Both the position numbers and the translations under genes were made by a program. A stretch of DNA of 64,000 bases from JACPPO01 sp965262505 (GTDB lineage Bacteria > Acidobacteriota > Vicinamibacteria > Vicinamibacterales > UBA2999). Under the pieces are notes generated by a model that was not told where the DNA came from, did no database searches, and worked only from the letters and a program-made list of their open reading frames with translations. The stretch covers positions 2,976,001 through 3,040,000 of the forward strand of contig CBDHFM010000030.1 in the NCBI GenBank assembly GCA_965262505.1. The letters run 5' to 3'. Positions 11,284 through 19,538 of this stretch are shown here, piece by piece; within the stretch, counting starts at the first letter, position 1, and each line of letters opens with the position of its first letter.

Positions 11284-11531
11284 TGCCAAGCCTGTTACCG
11301 GCTTGTTCCATCCGAAGGTGTGGGCGCTTCGATTCGACCGGGTCGTCGGCGCGCCTGCGGCGCTGCCCGAGACACTGGGGCGGGTGGTTGTCGCCGGCCG
11401 CAACCTGTCGACGTCGACGTCCTTTGAGCTAGGCGCCGTATTCGAGGGCACTGTTGCATCAGGTCGTGATGCAGCATCTCCACTCGCGGTCGACGTGGCC
11501 GACGCCCTGCAGGCGTGGATGAGCACTGGCA
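11284..11531. other. Inverted segment within the PLD gene, flanked by short inverted repeats
   Basis: The plus strand here encodes the PLD N-terminal HKD region, while the gene on both sides reads on the minus strand. The left arm is TGCCAAGCCTG (11284-11294). The right arm is CAGGCGTGG...TGGCA (11510-11531), which is CAGGCGTGGCA with 11 extra bases. In the inferred original orientation the arms were 11-bp inverted repeats matching at 10 of 11 positions. The left junction is a clean inversion product; the right one has the insertion. Confidence 0.8.
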
Positions 11532-11868
11532 ACGTCAGGGTTCCGGAGGTGGTGTTGGACCTGGACGACCATGCGGTCGAGCAGCGCCACGAATCGTCGG
11601 GAGCCTGCGTGGGGACTACCGGAGATCGTGCCCGGATGCACGAGTACTCGAACCTTGCTGCGCAGGCGGGTGATAGCCATCACCCCCGCAACCGGCTCGC
11701 CTGCGAGCGCTTCCCCGTCGGTGTCGCTCATGGTCAGCAGGGCCGCCGTGAGCGCGTCGATCGACAGGCCAAAGTAGGTTCCCAGCGCCGCCGACAAGCG
11801 ATAGCCGGCGGGGGGCTGTAGCAGGTCAAGGAACCCCTGCCAGCTCTTGCGCTCCCGGGGATCCAGCG

Positions 11869-13111
11869 TCATGCCGTACCCCTCAACAGGCCGTCCGCGA
11901 TGTCCTCAGCAAACTGGAGTCCCTGGGGATGGCGATACCGCAACTGATAGAGATCTTCTGGCCGGTACTTTTCCAGCATGCGCCATGAGTCGAACTGGTA
12001 CTTCACCTTGAAACGCTGCTTGCCCGGGCGCACACGGTCTTCCCGTAGTCGGACGATGGCGCGTGCAGTCGCGTCATTGAGCGCTGCCGGCCCGGATGGA
12101 GCCGCCGTGCAGCACCCGATCCATTCGCGGAGAAATTCGCTGTCCTGGACCGGCCGCCGGTTCGCGTCCCACCGACGGATGTGCGCAAAGAAGTCGTCGA
12201 TGTCCCACGAGGCCAACTCGCCCTGCGCGGCTTCCCACCACGCCGCGAATGCTTCCGCCGCGCCTGGATCCTCTCCGCCCTTCTTCTCGATCAGCATCCG
12301 GTGATACTGGAGCGTCGTCCCCTTGGCGAACAGACTAAGCTTCCTGGCATGGTCAACGGCAACCTGCGTCTCGACCGGCAGGTCCGGCACGTCCCACACG
12401 TTGGTGATCGCATCGAGGTCGGCTAGGCTTCGCCGATCGGCGAGTGACACCAGATGAGAGATGAGGGACTCTCGCCCTCCTGGCTTCACGGCCCCGTAGC
12501 GCTCCCGGAGGAGACGTGCCTCGGAGGGGCGAAGACGGAGCGAATTATTGATGGGAAACACACCGTCGGGTAGAACGTGGGACAGGCGGAGCGACGTGTC
12601 CCAAAGGGACTCCGCGTTGTCCGGATACGCCACCTTGTCGTCGTCCCGCAGCGCCTCCAATCTGAACGCCCCGGCCGACAGGCGGCGCTGGTAGCTGGCC
12701 TCTGACACACGCTGGGTGGCAAGCCCGAGCACGGCGAGAGCATTCCAGTAGATCTCGGACGGCGGACGGACGATCTCGCGTCCTTTCTCCTTGCCGATCG
12801 CGCCATCCTCCTCCCGCACCGACTGCAGGAGGTCGAACTGCAGGTCTCGGGAAAGGCGGTCGACGTCCTTGCCAGCCGCCTTGCCAGAGCGTTCCAGGTA
12901 CTGGTAGATGGCTGGCACAAAGATCAGGTACCGGGCCCGCCTCATCGGCGTGGTGACCGCTGGGTAGAACTGCTCGGCGAACGCACCCTGGAGCACCAGG
13001 AAGCCCAGCTCGTCGATGACACCGCCAGGGGTGAGAGCCTTGAGGACGTTGCGCGCGCGCGATCTCTGCGCTGGAGGACGACAGCCACGAGACGCCACCA
13101 ATTACGGTCAC
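11869..13111 (-). pseudogene. DUF6361-family protein of an Azaca-like cassette, one frameshift in a (GC)5 run
   Basis: Starts at GTG 13111 with VTVIGGVSWLSSSSAEIAR, which resembles the SWLDFS-type N-terminus of DUF6361 proteins. The frame then changes in GCGCGCGCGC (about 13051-13060) and continues RNVLKALTPGGVIDELGFLV ... AVTTPMRRARYLIFVPAIYQYLER to KYRPEDLYQLRYRHPQGLQF. One more GC unit would make a continuous 414-residue protein. An alternative is initiation at TTG 13101 directly in the downstream frame, which would lose the conserved N-terminus. It overlaps the PLD gene by ATGA. The DUF6361-PLD-helicase order matches, from memory, the ZacA-ZacB-ZacC order of the Azaca system. The function of DUF6361 is unknown. 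Confidence 0.75.
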
Positions 13112-13114
13112 CGT

Positions 13115-13246
13115 CTACCTCGGGCTGAGGCGAAGAACTCTAGGAATTGTTCTCCGGCGCAGGCCCAGCTGCTGGACGACAAACCGGGCGAGCGTCTCGG
13201 CATCACATTTCCACTGGTCCACGTGTGCCCTGGTGAGCGCGACCCC
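13115..13246 (-). pseudogene. C-terminal stump of an unidentified gene upstream of the DUF6361 gene
   Basis: An open minus-strand frame encodes VALTRAHVDQWKCDAETLARF followed by VVQQLGLRRRTIP and stops with TAG three bases before the DUF6361 GTG. Its 5' part is replaced by the head of an IS remnant (13247). It may have been a fourth, operon-leading gene. The fragment is too short for family assignment. Confidence 0.35.
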
Positions 13247-13421
13247 GTATGGTGCGAGAAAACGGCCGAGGCGAGTGAATCCCCGAGACAACGTGGGTGA
13301 CGACCGTGTCTGAGCCATGTAGCCTCCGGCCATGCCCCACGCTCTGCACTTCCTCGTGCTGGCCTTGGCTGGCTGGGTGAATCGCCACCAAGAAGATCGC
13401 ATCGACTATCTCCGGGAGGAG
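13247..13421 (+). mobile_element. Remnant: head of the rve-type IS found complete at 15642-16823
   Basis: Begins with the same terminus GTATGGTGCGAG and covers the first part of the transposase (MPHALHFLVLALAGWVNRHQ...), about 175 bp nearly identical to the other copy in the opposite orientation. It stops abruptly after CTCCGGGAGGAG. This copy keeps an ATG where the longer copy has CTG. Confidence 0.85.
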
Positions 13422-13433
13422 GCGACGCCGCGC

Positions 13434-13970
13434 TCAGGACGCCTCGCCCTCGTCGGTGCCGGTCCAGGTGGCGCGAGCCGTGCCTTCTTCGACGGCGTAG
13501 AACCCAAGCTCGCGCCCCATGCGCGCCTTTACGATCCAGAGGATCTGACCTGTGTGCATCGCGAAGTGCTCCACGACGTGGTAGATCGCGCCCATCCGCG
13601 TCACATCGACGCCCTGAATCGTGACGCGCGATTCGAGCGCCGCCGGGTCGAGTGCCGCCAGCACGGCGTCTGACTCGTCCACCGCACGCGCGAGCCCGGC
13701 GAGCAGGTCGGCCGCCTCGGGCTGCTCGACCGGCGCGAACTCCAGATCGCGGCGCCGATCGACGGGCCGGCCGCCGACCCCCCCGACGATCCACTGCCGC
13801 ACGTTGCCCGTCAGGTGCAGCAGCAGGTGCCCCGTCGCATTCGAGGCGTCGTTGGGCCGCCACCACACGTCGGCGGGCGACAGCGGGCGGACCGCCGCCT
13901 CGATCTTGGGTAAGTAGTTGGTCTTCAGGAACTCTCGTGAGCGATCGATGAACCGCGTGCCCACTGCCAT
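13434..13970 (-). CDS. DinB/DUF1572-family protein
   Basis: 178-residue four-helix-bundle DinB-like protein, starting MAVGTRFIDRSREFLKTNYL with a purine-rich site (GGGAAGC) upstream. The putative metal-binding histidines of the fold appear as H in NATGHLLLHLTGN and in VVEHFAMHTGQILW. Family members are metal-dependent proteins, often thiol-transferase-like or uncharacterised. Intact despite standing between an IS remnant and a decayed DUF5996 gene; no operon partner. Confidence 0.85.
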   Translation of the reverse strand: MAVGTRFIDRSREFLKTNYLPKIEAAVRPLSPADVWWRPNDASNATGHLLLHLTGNVRQWIVGGVGGRPVDRRRDLEFAPVEQPEAADLLAGLARAVDESDAVLAALDPAALESRVTIQGVDVTRMGAIYHVVEHFAMHTGQILWIVKARMGRELGFYAVEEGTARATWTGTDEGEAS

Positions 13971-14008
13971 ATCGCTGCTTCCCTGCGCGGTCTGGACTAT
14001 GCACGGGC

Positions 14009-14172
14009 ATGACCGCCTGGCCCGAGATTCCCGTCGCGCGCTGGACGCCCACCGGCACGAGCCTGCACATGTGGGGCAAATCGTCGGCACGTTCCGGCTC
14101 GCCCGCGTGCCGTGGGTCAACCCCTCGTGGCACACCACACTGTACATGAACGCACGCGGGCTGACGCGCGGG
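14009..14172 (+). pseudogene. DUF5996-family gene remnant
   Basis: The ATG at 14009 gives TAWPEIPVARWTPTGTSLHMW. A one-base phase change then continues as QIVGTFRLARVPWVNPSWHT and TLYMNARGLTRGP, which is the N-terminal block of DUF5996 proteins. After that the frame carries no family similarity, so the rest of the gene (normally about 300 residues) is lost. Confidence 0.6.
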
Positions 14173-14517
14173 CCAGCGCGCCTCGACAGTGATACGGGGC
14201 CGGCCATGGACCGCTGTGGAAGGCAACAGCACGGCGAATCGGGGCAACACCAAGGGCGAAGACCCATGGAGAGCCAAACAAGCTAAGGTGGGATGATGTC
14301 TATCCCGGCGGCGACGACCACAGCGTGCTCGCTATGCGCGAGCAGATGGAGGCACTCCGTCCGCAGCAGGTGAGGATCCTGTCGGTTGGCATCGTGCGGG
14401 CCAGTGACGATTCGTGCAACAACGCCGTGAAAGACGAGCGGGCTGGTGCGACTGCGGGCTTGCTACAGCGCCGCCACAAACAGCCGGTTGCATACACAGC
14501 AGCATGGAGGACGTGAG
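14173..14517. other. Region without recognisable gene
   Basis: Holds only short open frames with no family features. The last of these, ending near 14516 on the plus strand, overlaps the ribosome binding site of the next gene and is unlikely to be real. Probably debris of the DUF5996 gene and its neighbours. Confidence 0.5.
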
Positions 14518-15417
14518 ATGACGGTCTTGATGACAGGCTCGAGCGGTCTGATCGGAGCTGCGCTGAGGTCGTTTCTCGTTGGGGGTGGTCATCACGTCCG
14601 CCGTCTGCGCCGGGCGGTGTCGGCCTCGGATGAATCCACGTCGTGGAACCCGACCGCCGGGACGTTCACTGCGGGGGCCTTCGATGGGGTCGACGCGGTC
14701 GTCCATCTGGCCGGCGAGAGCATTGCCGGCGGTCGATGGACGGCAGCCCGCAAGGCTCGGATTCGCGAGAGCCGCGTCACCGGCACCCGCCAGTTGTGCG
14801 AGAAACTGGCAAGACTCGACACACCGCCGAAGGTGCTGGTGGCCGCGTCCGCGATCGGTTTCTACGGCGACCGGGGTCGTGAGGTCCTCGACGAGTCGGC
14901 GGCTGCGGGAAGCGGGTTTCTTCCCGAGGTGTGTCAAGCGTGGGAGGCTGCGGTCACGCCGGCTCGCGAGCGAGGCATGCGGGTTGTGCATCTGCGTATC
15001 GGGATTGTCCTCAGCCCGCTGGGCGGAGCACTGGCGCAAATGCTGATGCCATTCAAGCTCGGGGCTGGTGGGGTTCTCGGCGGTGGAGACCAGTACATGA
15101 GCTGGATTGCCCTTGATGACCTGCTCAGCATCGTGCAGCACGCGCTGATTGACGATTCGGCCAGTGGACCGGTCAACGCCGTGGCGCCACAAGCGGTGAC
15201 GAATCGTGAATTCACAAAGACGCTGGGCGCTGTCCTGCGCCGTCCGACTTGCCTGCCGGCTCCCGCCTTTGCGCTTCGCCTCGCGTTCGGGGAGATGGCG
15301 GACGCACTGTTGCTTGCGAGCACGCGGGTTGACCCAGCGGTGCTTCGCACGGCCGGTTTCGAGTTCGCCTTTCCGGACCTGGAGGGCGCCCTGCGTCACG
15401 TGCTGGCACGGGGCTAG
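14518..15417 (+). CDS. TIGR01777/YfcH-type NAD(P)-dependent epimerase-like protein
   Basis: 299-residue extended short-chain dehydrogenase. The glycine-rich dinucleotide loop MTGSSGLIGAALRSFL is at the N-terminus, then VVHLAGESIAGGRWTAARK, SAIGFYGDRG with the YxxxK-like region altered as in this family, and the C-terminal DUF1731-like segment with LPAPAFALRLAFGEMADALL. ATG 14518 follows GGAGG at 14506-14510. Family members are widespread; their substrate is unknown. It stands alone in the island and looks intact. Confidence 0.92.
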   Translation: MTVLMTGSSGLIGAALRSFLVGGGHHVRRLRRAVSASDESTSWNPTAGTFTAGAFDGVDAVVHLAGESIAGGRWTAARKARIRESRVTGTRQLCEKLARLDTPPKVLVAASAIGFYGDRGREVLDESAAAGSGFLPEVCQAWEAAVTPARERGMRVVHLRIGIVLSPLGGALAQMLMPFKLGAGGVLGGGDQYMSWIALDDLLSIVQHALIDDSASGPVNAVAPQAVTNREFTKTLGAVLRRPTCLPAPAFALRLAFGEMADALLLASTRVDPAVLRTAGFEFAFPDLEGALRHVLARG

Positions 15418-15641
15418 ATTCAGACAGCAGAGAGACCTGATACGGACCGCCGCCTCGTCAACAGGGATTCGATCTCGCACCAGGGACAGGGCCATGGGCA
15501 CTCGCCAAAACGACCCGATCACGCCCGACTCATCGACGGCTCCAGCAGACCCCGACGTCTTCGCGCGGGACCAGGCTCCGGTCCGCTGAGGCCGCCAGCC
15601 GCGGCCAGCCTGCCGACCGTGGAGATCATTCCCGCAACCGC

Positions 15642-16823
15642 GTAAGGTGCGAGTAATGGGCCGACCACTCATGCGGCCTCTCGATAGTAGAAACTGAGCA
15701 GTCCGCCGAGGCGCTCACGCCGCTGCACGTCGGCGTCCGAGCGTACCGGATGGCGGTCGTTGCAGGAGCTGGTTGTCGAGTCCCTGGTGGTTTCTCTCAC
15801 GATGGTCATGCGCGACGTACTCGTGGACGATGAGGCGCAAACGCCCCTCGCCGAGCGGGACGACACGATGGAGGCACTCCTCTTTGATCGACCGGACGAA
15901 CCGCTCGGCATAGGCGTTGAGATTCGGGCTCTTCGGCGGCAGCCGGATTGGCCCAACATCGCCACTTGTTAGGATCTCGCCAAAGACCCGCGTGTAAGAG
16001 GGGATCGCGGTCATGCATCAGCTGGCGCACGGTCCGCAGGAAGCCGTCGACCGGATCGGTCAGATTGCGGGCCATCTGCTCCAGCCACCGGCCATCGGGC
16101 TGCGGGTGGATCCCGGCAATGTGCACCCGGCGGGTCTTCAGCTCGATCACGAAGAAGACGACATACCGCCGAAGACCGGCCAGGGTGAGCACCTCGACCG
16201 TGAAGAGATCGGCGGCCGCCAGACCTTCCCAGTGCGCCTGCAGGAACGTCTTCCACGGCGTGCGCTGGTTCCGCTCGGGAGCAGGGGCGATCCCGTGGTC
16301 GTACAAGATCCGCTTCACCGTGTTCCGGGCGATGTGGTGGCCGAGGTTGGCGAGTGCGCCGCGGATCCGCGTGTAGCCCCACGTCGGATTCTCACCCGCC
16401 ATCCGTACGACGAGTTCGGCCACCGCCCTGGGTGTCATCGGCCGTCCCCGACGCCGGCGGGCACTGCCATCGTACTGCTGGGCGATCAGCCGCCGGTACC
16501 AGCGGAGAATCGTGTCAGGCGTGACGATGCCGGCCACCTGACTCACGATCCGCCGGCCGAGTGTCTGGCCTCGCACCGCGAGTCGCCGGCGCTGGGCGTC
16601 GGTCAGGCGAAGCGGTCGAGGACCAAGATGCTCCCGGAGGACGCGATTCTCCTCCCGGAGATAGTCGATGCGATCTTCTTGGTGGCGAGTCACCCAGCCA
16701 GCCAAGGCCAGCACGAGGAAGTGCAGAGCGTGGGGCAGGGCCGGAGGCTACATGGCTCAGACACGGCCGTCACCCACGTTGTCTCGGGGATTCACTCGCC
16801 TCGGCCGTTTTCTCGCACCATAC
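15642..16823 (-). mobile_element. rve-type (integrase-core) IS, nearly complete but frameshifted
   Basis: Termini GTAAGGTGCGAGTAATGGGCCGA (left) and GTATGGTGCGAGAAAACGGCCGA (right, reverse complement) form a 23-bp imperfect inverted repeat. A head fragment of a second copy lies at 13247-13421 and a tail fragment of another at 17471-17546. Confidence 0.85.
15715..16714 (-). pseudogene. Integrase-core transposase, frameshifted
   Basis: The N-terminal part (LALAGWVTRHQEDRIDYLREE ... WGYTRIRGALANLGH ... ADLFTVEVLTLAG ... IAGIHPQPDGRW) runs to MHDRDPLL near 16005. It then continues in another frame as IPSYTRVFGEI ... KSPNLNAYAERFVRSIKEECLH, which supplies the catalytic Glu. One indel separates the halves. 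The start codon seen as ATG in the 13247 remnant is CTG here. Both changes suggest an inactive copy. Confidence 0.8.
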
Positions 16824-16830
16824 GCCGTGA

Positions 16831-17470
16831 GGGCATTGTCAACCTGGCCTCCTGCTGGCAGAGTTACCGCATGCCCAGCTACCGCGGATACCGGTTTCCC
16901 CCTGAAATTATCAGCCACGCGGTGTGGCTCTATCATCGCTTCGCGCTCAGCTTCCGAGACGTGGAGGACGTGGTGGCCCGCCGGGGTGTCGAAGTCACCT
17001 ATGAGGCCATCCGGAAGTGGTGTCGACGGTTCGGTCCTGAGTATGCGGGCCGATTGCGGCGCCGACGTGGCCGGCTCGGAGACACCTGGCATCTCGACGA
17101 GGTGTTCGTCACGATCCAGGGTCGCCAGCAATACTTGTGGCGCGCCGTGGATGAGGACGGTGACGTCCTCGACATCCTCGTGCAACCGCGACGGAATCGG
17201 CACGCCGCGGTGCGCTTCTTTCGCAAGTTGCTGAAGAACCAACGGCACGTGCCGCGACGCCTGATTACCGACAAGCTGCGTAGTTACTCGGCCGCCAGTC
17301 GCGCGGTGATGCCATCGGTGTTTCACTGCACCGATCAGTACGCGAACAACCGCGCGGAGGCCTCCCATCAACCGACCCGACAGCGTGAGCGCCAGATGCG
17401 GCGTTTCAAGTCGGCCGCTCAGCTCCAGCGGTTCGCGTCGGTTCACGGTATCGTGCAGAATCTCTTCCGC
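16831..17470 (+). mobile_element. IS6-family element, right end lost
   Basis: The left end begins GGGCATTGTCAACCTGG. The right part is cut at 17471 by the tail of an rve-type IS, so no right inverted repeat remains. A similar 15-base end (GGCATTGTCAACCTG) occurs alone at about 26534. Confidence 0.75.
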
Positions 17471-17485
17471 GTAAGGTGCGATTAA
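16871..17485 (+). CDS. IS6-family transposase, C-terminally truncated
   Basis: 204 residues starting MPSYRGYRFPPEIISHAVWLY. The DDE core is visible as D in DTWHLDEVFV, D in RLITDKLRSY and E in NNRAEASHQPTRQRER. It ends VQNLFRVRCD, whereas the related remnant at 19140-19402 continues VQNLFRVGRHLLRAAHHRL, so the last 25 or so residues are replaced by foreign sequence. Confidence 0.85.
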   Translation: MPSYRGYRFPPEIISHAVWLYHRFALSFRDVEDVVARRGVEVTYEAIRKWCRRFGPEYAGRLRRRRGRLGDTWHLDEVFVTIQGRQQYLWRAVDEDGDVLDILVQPRRNRHAAVRFFRKLLKNQRHVPRRLITDKLRSYSAASRAVMPSVFHCTDQYANNRAEASHQPTRQRERQMRRFKSAAQLQRFASVHGIVQNLFRVRCD

Positions 17486-17546
17486 TGGGCCGACCCCTCA
17501 TGCGGCCTCTCGATAGTAGACACTGAGCAGTCGCCGAGGCGCTCAC
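17471..17546 (-). mobile_element. Remnant: tail of an rve-type IS
   Basis: 76 bp matching the 3' end of the element at 15642 (GTAAGGTGCGA through GAGGCGCTCAC) with a few differences. It abuts the truncated IS6, implying that a second tandem copy was mostly deleted. Confidence 0.8.
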
Positions 17547-17620
17547 CCGACACCTCGTTGGAAAGAGAGGGGCGAAGGGTTCATGGAGTCGGCCCTGACG
17601 ATACCGTAGAATCGGCGGGC

Positions 17621-17815
17621 ATGACCGAAGAGCCCCGCCCATACGTCCCGGCGGACACCACGTTGCCGGAGCTGACGATCAAGGTGCTGGTGCTCGGGGT
17701 GGTGCTGGCCGTCGTGCTGGCCGGGGCCAACGCCTACCTGGGCTTGTTTGCCGGGCTGACGGTGTCGGCCTCCATCCCAGCCGCCGTCATCTCGATGGCG
17801 GTGCTTGTGATGTGA
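17621..17815 (+). pseudogene. OPT-family oligopeptide transporter, N-terminal fragment
   Basis: Encodes MTEEPRPYVPADTTLPELTI followed by KVLVLGVVLAVVLAGANAYL and GLFAGLTVSASIPAAVISMA, the conserved start of OPT-family transporters with its first two membrane segments. The frame stops at the IS481 left end. The rest of the gene, normally over 600 residues, is not found after the IS. Confidence 0.8.
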
Positions 17816-18794
17816 CGGATCTCGTGGGACAGTCGCCATCATGACTGTAACCGTTCTCGAAGTGCTTCGTACGGGGTCTGCCCGGCGAATGCTCCGTGGG
17901 GCCGACCGAAGTTGTAGAAGCGCTCCCACTCGGCCAGCCGTTGCTCCAGATCGACATCGCCCTTGTCGCTCAGGAGCTGATAGCACTCCTGCTGATCCGT
18001 GCGATGGGAACGCTCGACTTTCCCGTTCAGTTGTGGGGTGCGGGGCTTGATGTAGACGTGCTGGATACCCTGGTCCGCGAGGTGCCAATGAAACAGCGCC
18101 TGGAACTCATGGCCGCGGTCGGTGCGCACCGTGTGAATACGGAAGGGAAACGTCCGGGTCACGTAGTCTGCGAAGGCGATGGCGTTCTGCTGTGTGTGTC
18201 GCCGGTAGACGCGGAGCGCGCGGATCCGAGTGGCATCATCGATCGCCGTGTACTGGTCGCGACGGATTCGCTGCCCGGCTGGCCCGTGGAGCGTGAGGAA
18301 CTGCACGTCGACCTGCACGTGATGCCCAGGGACCTGTTTGGCATAGCGATGGGTATGCACGGCGCGCCGGCCCACGCGATTGGGCAAACGACGCAGCCCG
18401 TGGCGCCGCAGCATGCGGTAGATGGTGGCGTCCGAGACGCTCACGCCCTGGTAGCGCGCCAAGTACCAGACGATCCGCTGCGGGCCGAGGTGATAGGTCC
18501 GCCGCACGTGCAGCACTTGCTCCACGACCTCCGGGCGCGTGGTGCGCGGATGTGAACGGGCCACCGGGCGCTTGTTGACGAGCCCAGCCTCACCGTCGCG
18601 TTCAAACGTGGCCCGCCAGACATAGAACAGCGACCGAGGAATGCCAACGTGTCGACAGGTCTTCCGGATGTTCCTGATTCGCACGGCGTACTCGAGTACT
18701 TGCCGTTTACGCCGAATATCACGTTGGGCCTTGGACACCATCTGCCTCCCTTCCAGGGGCTCCAGAGTGTCCAACGAGGTCCGTAATGTCTACA
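17806..18794 (-). mobile_element. IS481-family element
   Basis: About 989 bp, with TGT...ACA ends and imperfect inverted repeats containing CGGATCTCGTGGGACA (left) and CGGACCTCGTTGGACA (right). One intact transposase gene. Flanking sequences do not share an obvious duplication, consistent with a deletion next to the element. Confidence 0.85.
17839..18741 (-). CDS. IS481-family transposase
   Basis: 300 residues from ATG 18741, preceded by GGAAGGGAGG; an upstream in-frame start at 18774 is less likely. N-terminal HTH (IRKTCRHVGIPRSLFYVWR), then the integrase core with D in HHVQVDVQFL, D in RTDRGHEFQ and E in GKVERSHRTDQQE. The frame is intact. Confidence 0.93.
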   Translation of the reverse strand: MVSKAQRDIRRKRQVLEYAVRIRNIRKTCRHVGIPRSLFYVWRATFERDGEAGLVNKRPVARSHPRTTRPEVVEQVLHVRRTYHLGPQRIVWYLARYQGVSVSDATIYRMLRRHGLRRLPNRVGRRAVHTHRYAKQVPGHHVQVDVQFLTLHGPAGQRIRRDQYTAIDDATRIRALRVYRRHTQQNAIAFADYVTRTFPFRIHTVRTDRGHEFQALFHWHLADQGIQHVYIKPRTPQLNGKVERSHRTDQQECYQLLSDKGDVDLEQRLAEWERFYNFGRPHGAFAGQTPYEALRERLQS

Positions 18795-18886
18795 CCGGCG
18801 TCGTGTTGCTGCTGCTCGTGCTGGTCGTGATGTACCGCGTAGCCGTCGGGCCGATACGGCGCGTGACACGCGAGGGAGCAGGATGA
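18795..18886 (+). pseudogene. Fragment encoding one membrane segment, origin unknown
   Basis: Immediately after the IS481 right end an open frame reads TGVVLLLLVLVVMYRVAVGP then IRRVTREGAG and stop: a hydrophobic segment with a basic tail, like the C-terminus of a membrane protein. It does not look like the next part of the OPT transporter. Confidence 0.3.
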
Positions 18887-18899
18887 GACCAGACCGCGC

Positions 18900-19142
18900 C
18901 TACGCGAGCATACCGGTGCGTGACACCGCACGGTACGCGCGCCGGGAGGCAGGGTCGGGCACTGGGCGAGGGTGGCGCCTGGCGCAGATCAGGGCGCGGG
19001 CGGCGGTGCGGCGGCAATCGTGGAGGAAGCGGGTCGGCACGCTGGCCGCCTGACAGGCGGTGCGCCCCGCCGTGCGCCAGCGGCGAACGGGGATGCCGTC
19101 GCGGTGGAAGACCAGCGGGCTATCGGGGTCGCGGCGCGCCAA
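18900..19142 (-). pseudogene. Tyrosine-recombinase (phage-type integrase) fragment
   Basis: Minus strand reads DPDSPLVFHRDGIPVRRWRT ... ACQAASVPTRFLHDCRRTAAR, matching the C-terminal catalytic block of tyrosine recombinases (HxxR within HDCRRT). The catalytic Tyr region and the N-terminal half are absent. The upstream side is replaced by an IS6 remnant. Confidence 0.6.
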
Positions 19143-19402
19143 CGCCGCAGACGGTGATGCGCGGCTCGCAGCAAATGGCGCCCGACGCGGAAGAGATTCT
19201 GCACGATACCGTGAACCGACGCGAACCGCTGGAGCTGAGCGGCCGACTTGAAACGCCGCATCTGGCGCTCACGCTGGCGGGTCGGTTGGTGGGAGACCTC
19301 CGCGCGGTTGTTCGCGTACTGATCGGTGCAGTGAAGCACCGATGGCATCACCGTGCGACAGGCGGCCGAGTAGCTGAGCAGCTTATCGGTAATCAGGCGT
19401 CG
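19140..19402 (-). mobile_element. IS6-family remnant (C-terminal third of the transposase)
   Basis: Minus strand encodes MPSVLHCTDQYANNRAEVSH and QPTRQRERQMRRFKSAAQLQ then RFASVHGIVQNLFRVGRHLL, nearly identical to the end of the transposase at 16871-17485. It is truncated on both sides. Confidence 0.85.
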
Positions 19403-19538
19403 CCGGGCGAGTCACGTGGTCGCGCCGCGCGGTCTGTGCGGATAGTTCCTCGGTTGCGTTATAGTCCGGGATTCAGCCGGTCCCCGATGACGATCGCTGT
19501 GTCATCGAGGCGAAACACGGCCGAGAAGAGGAGGTATT

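Larger units (their letters stand above)
8567..11872 (-). pseudogene. PLD-family nuclease-like gene (Azaca-like), split by IS256 and carrying an internal inversion
   Basis: The gene starts at ATG 11872, overlapping the DUF6361 stop by ATGA. Pieces in order on the minus strand: N-terminus (MTLDPRERKSWQGFLDLLQP... LLDRMVVQV) to about 11532; an inverted segment whose plus strand encodes the first HKD-like motif (LFHPKVWALRF ... VVVAGRNLSTSTSF); QLPRFVRRLALDIP onward from about 11283 with the second HKD motif (GLHAKLLLIED ... TFVGSANAT); then IS256; then the C-terminus (ADRALSILNREANVGLTFEI ... ARQLRLGATP). Removing IS256 at its 8-bp duplication joins RLTLGRMA to DRALSIL in frame. Re-inverting 11295-11509 and removing an 11-base insertion gives exactly 619 codons. 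It overlaps the helicase by GTGA. PLD proteins of this type are usually nucleases; here the gene is disrupted. Confidence 0.85.

Noticed and set aside
10540..11532. 330-codon minus-strand frame across the PLD gene
   Set aside because: Out of phase with the recognisable PLD segments on both strands; low-complexity Arg/Ser/Ala translation.
13108..14277. 389-codon minus-strand frame over DinB and the IS remnant
   Set aside because: The DinB protein lies in another frame with clear family features; this frame is Arg/Gly-rich noise.
14325..14516. 63-codon plus-strand ORF upstream of the TIGR01777 gene
   Set aside because: No family resemblance and it overlaps the downstream ribosome binding site.
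15495..15589. 31-codon ORF after the TIGR01777 gene
   Set aside because: No ribosome binding site or conservation signal visible; likely chance.
16013..16870. Long N-terminal extension of the IS6 transposase frame
   Set aside because: It runs antisense through the rve-type IS; the real start is ATG 16871, just inside the IS6 left end.
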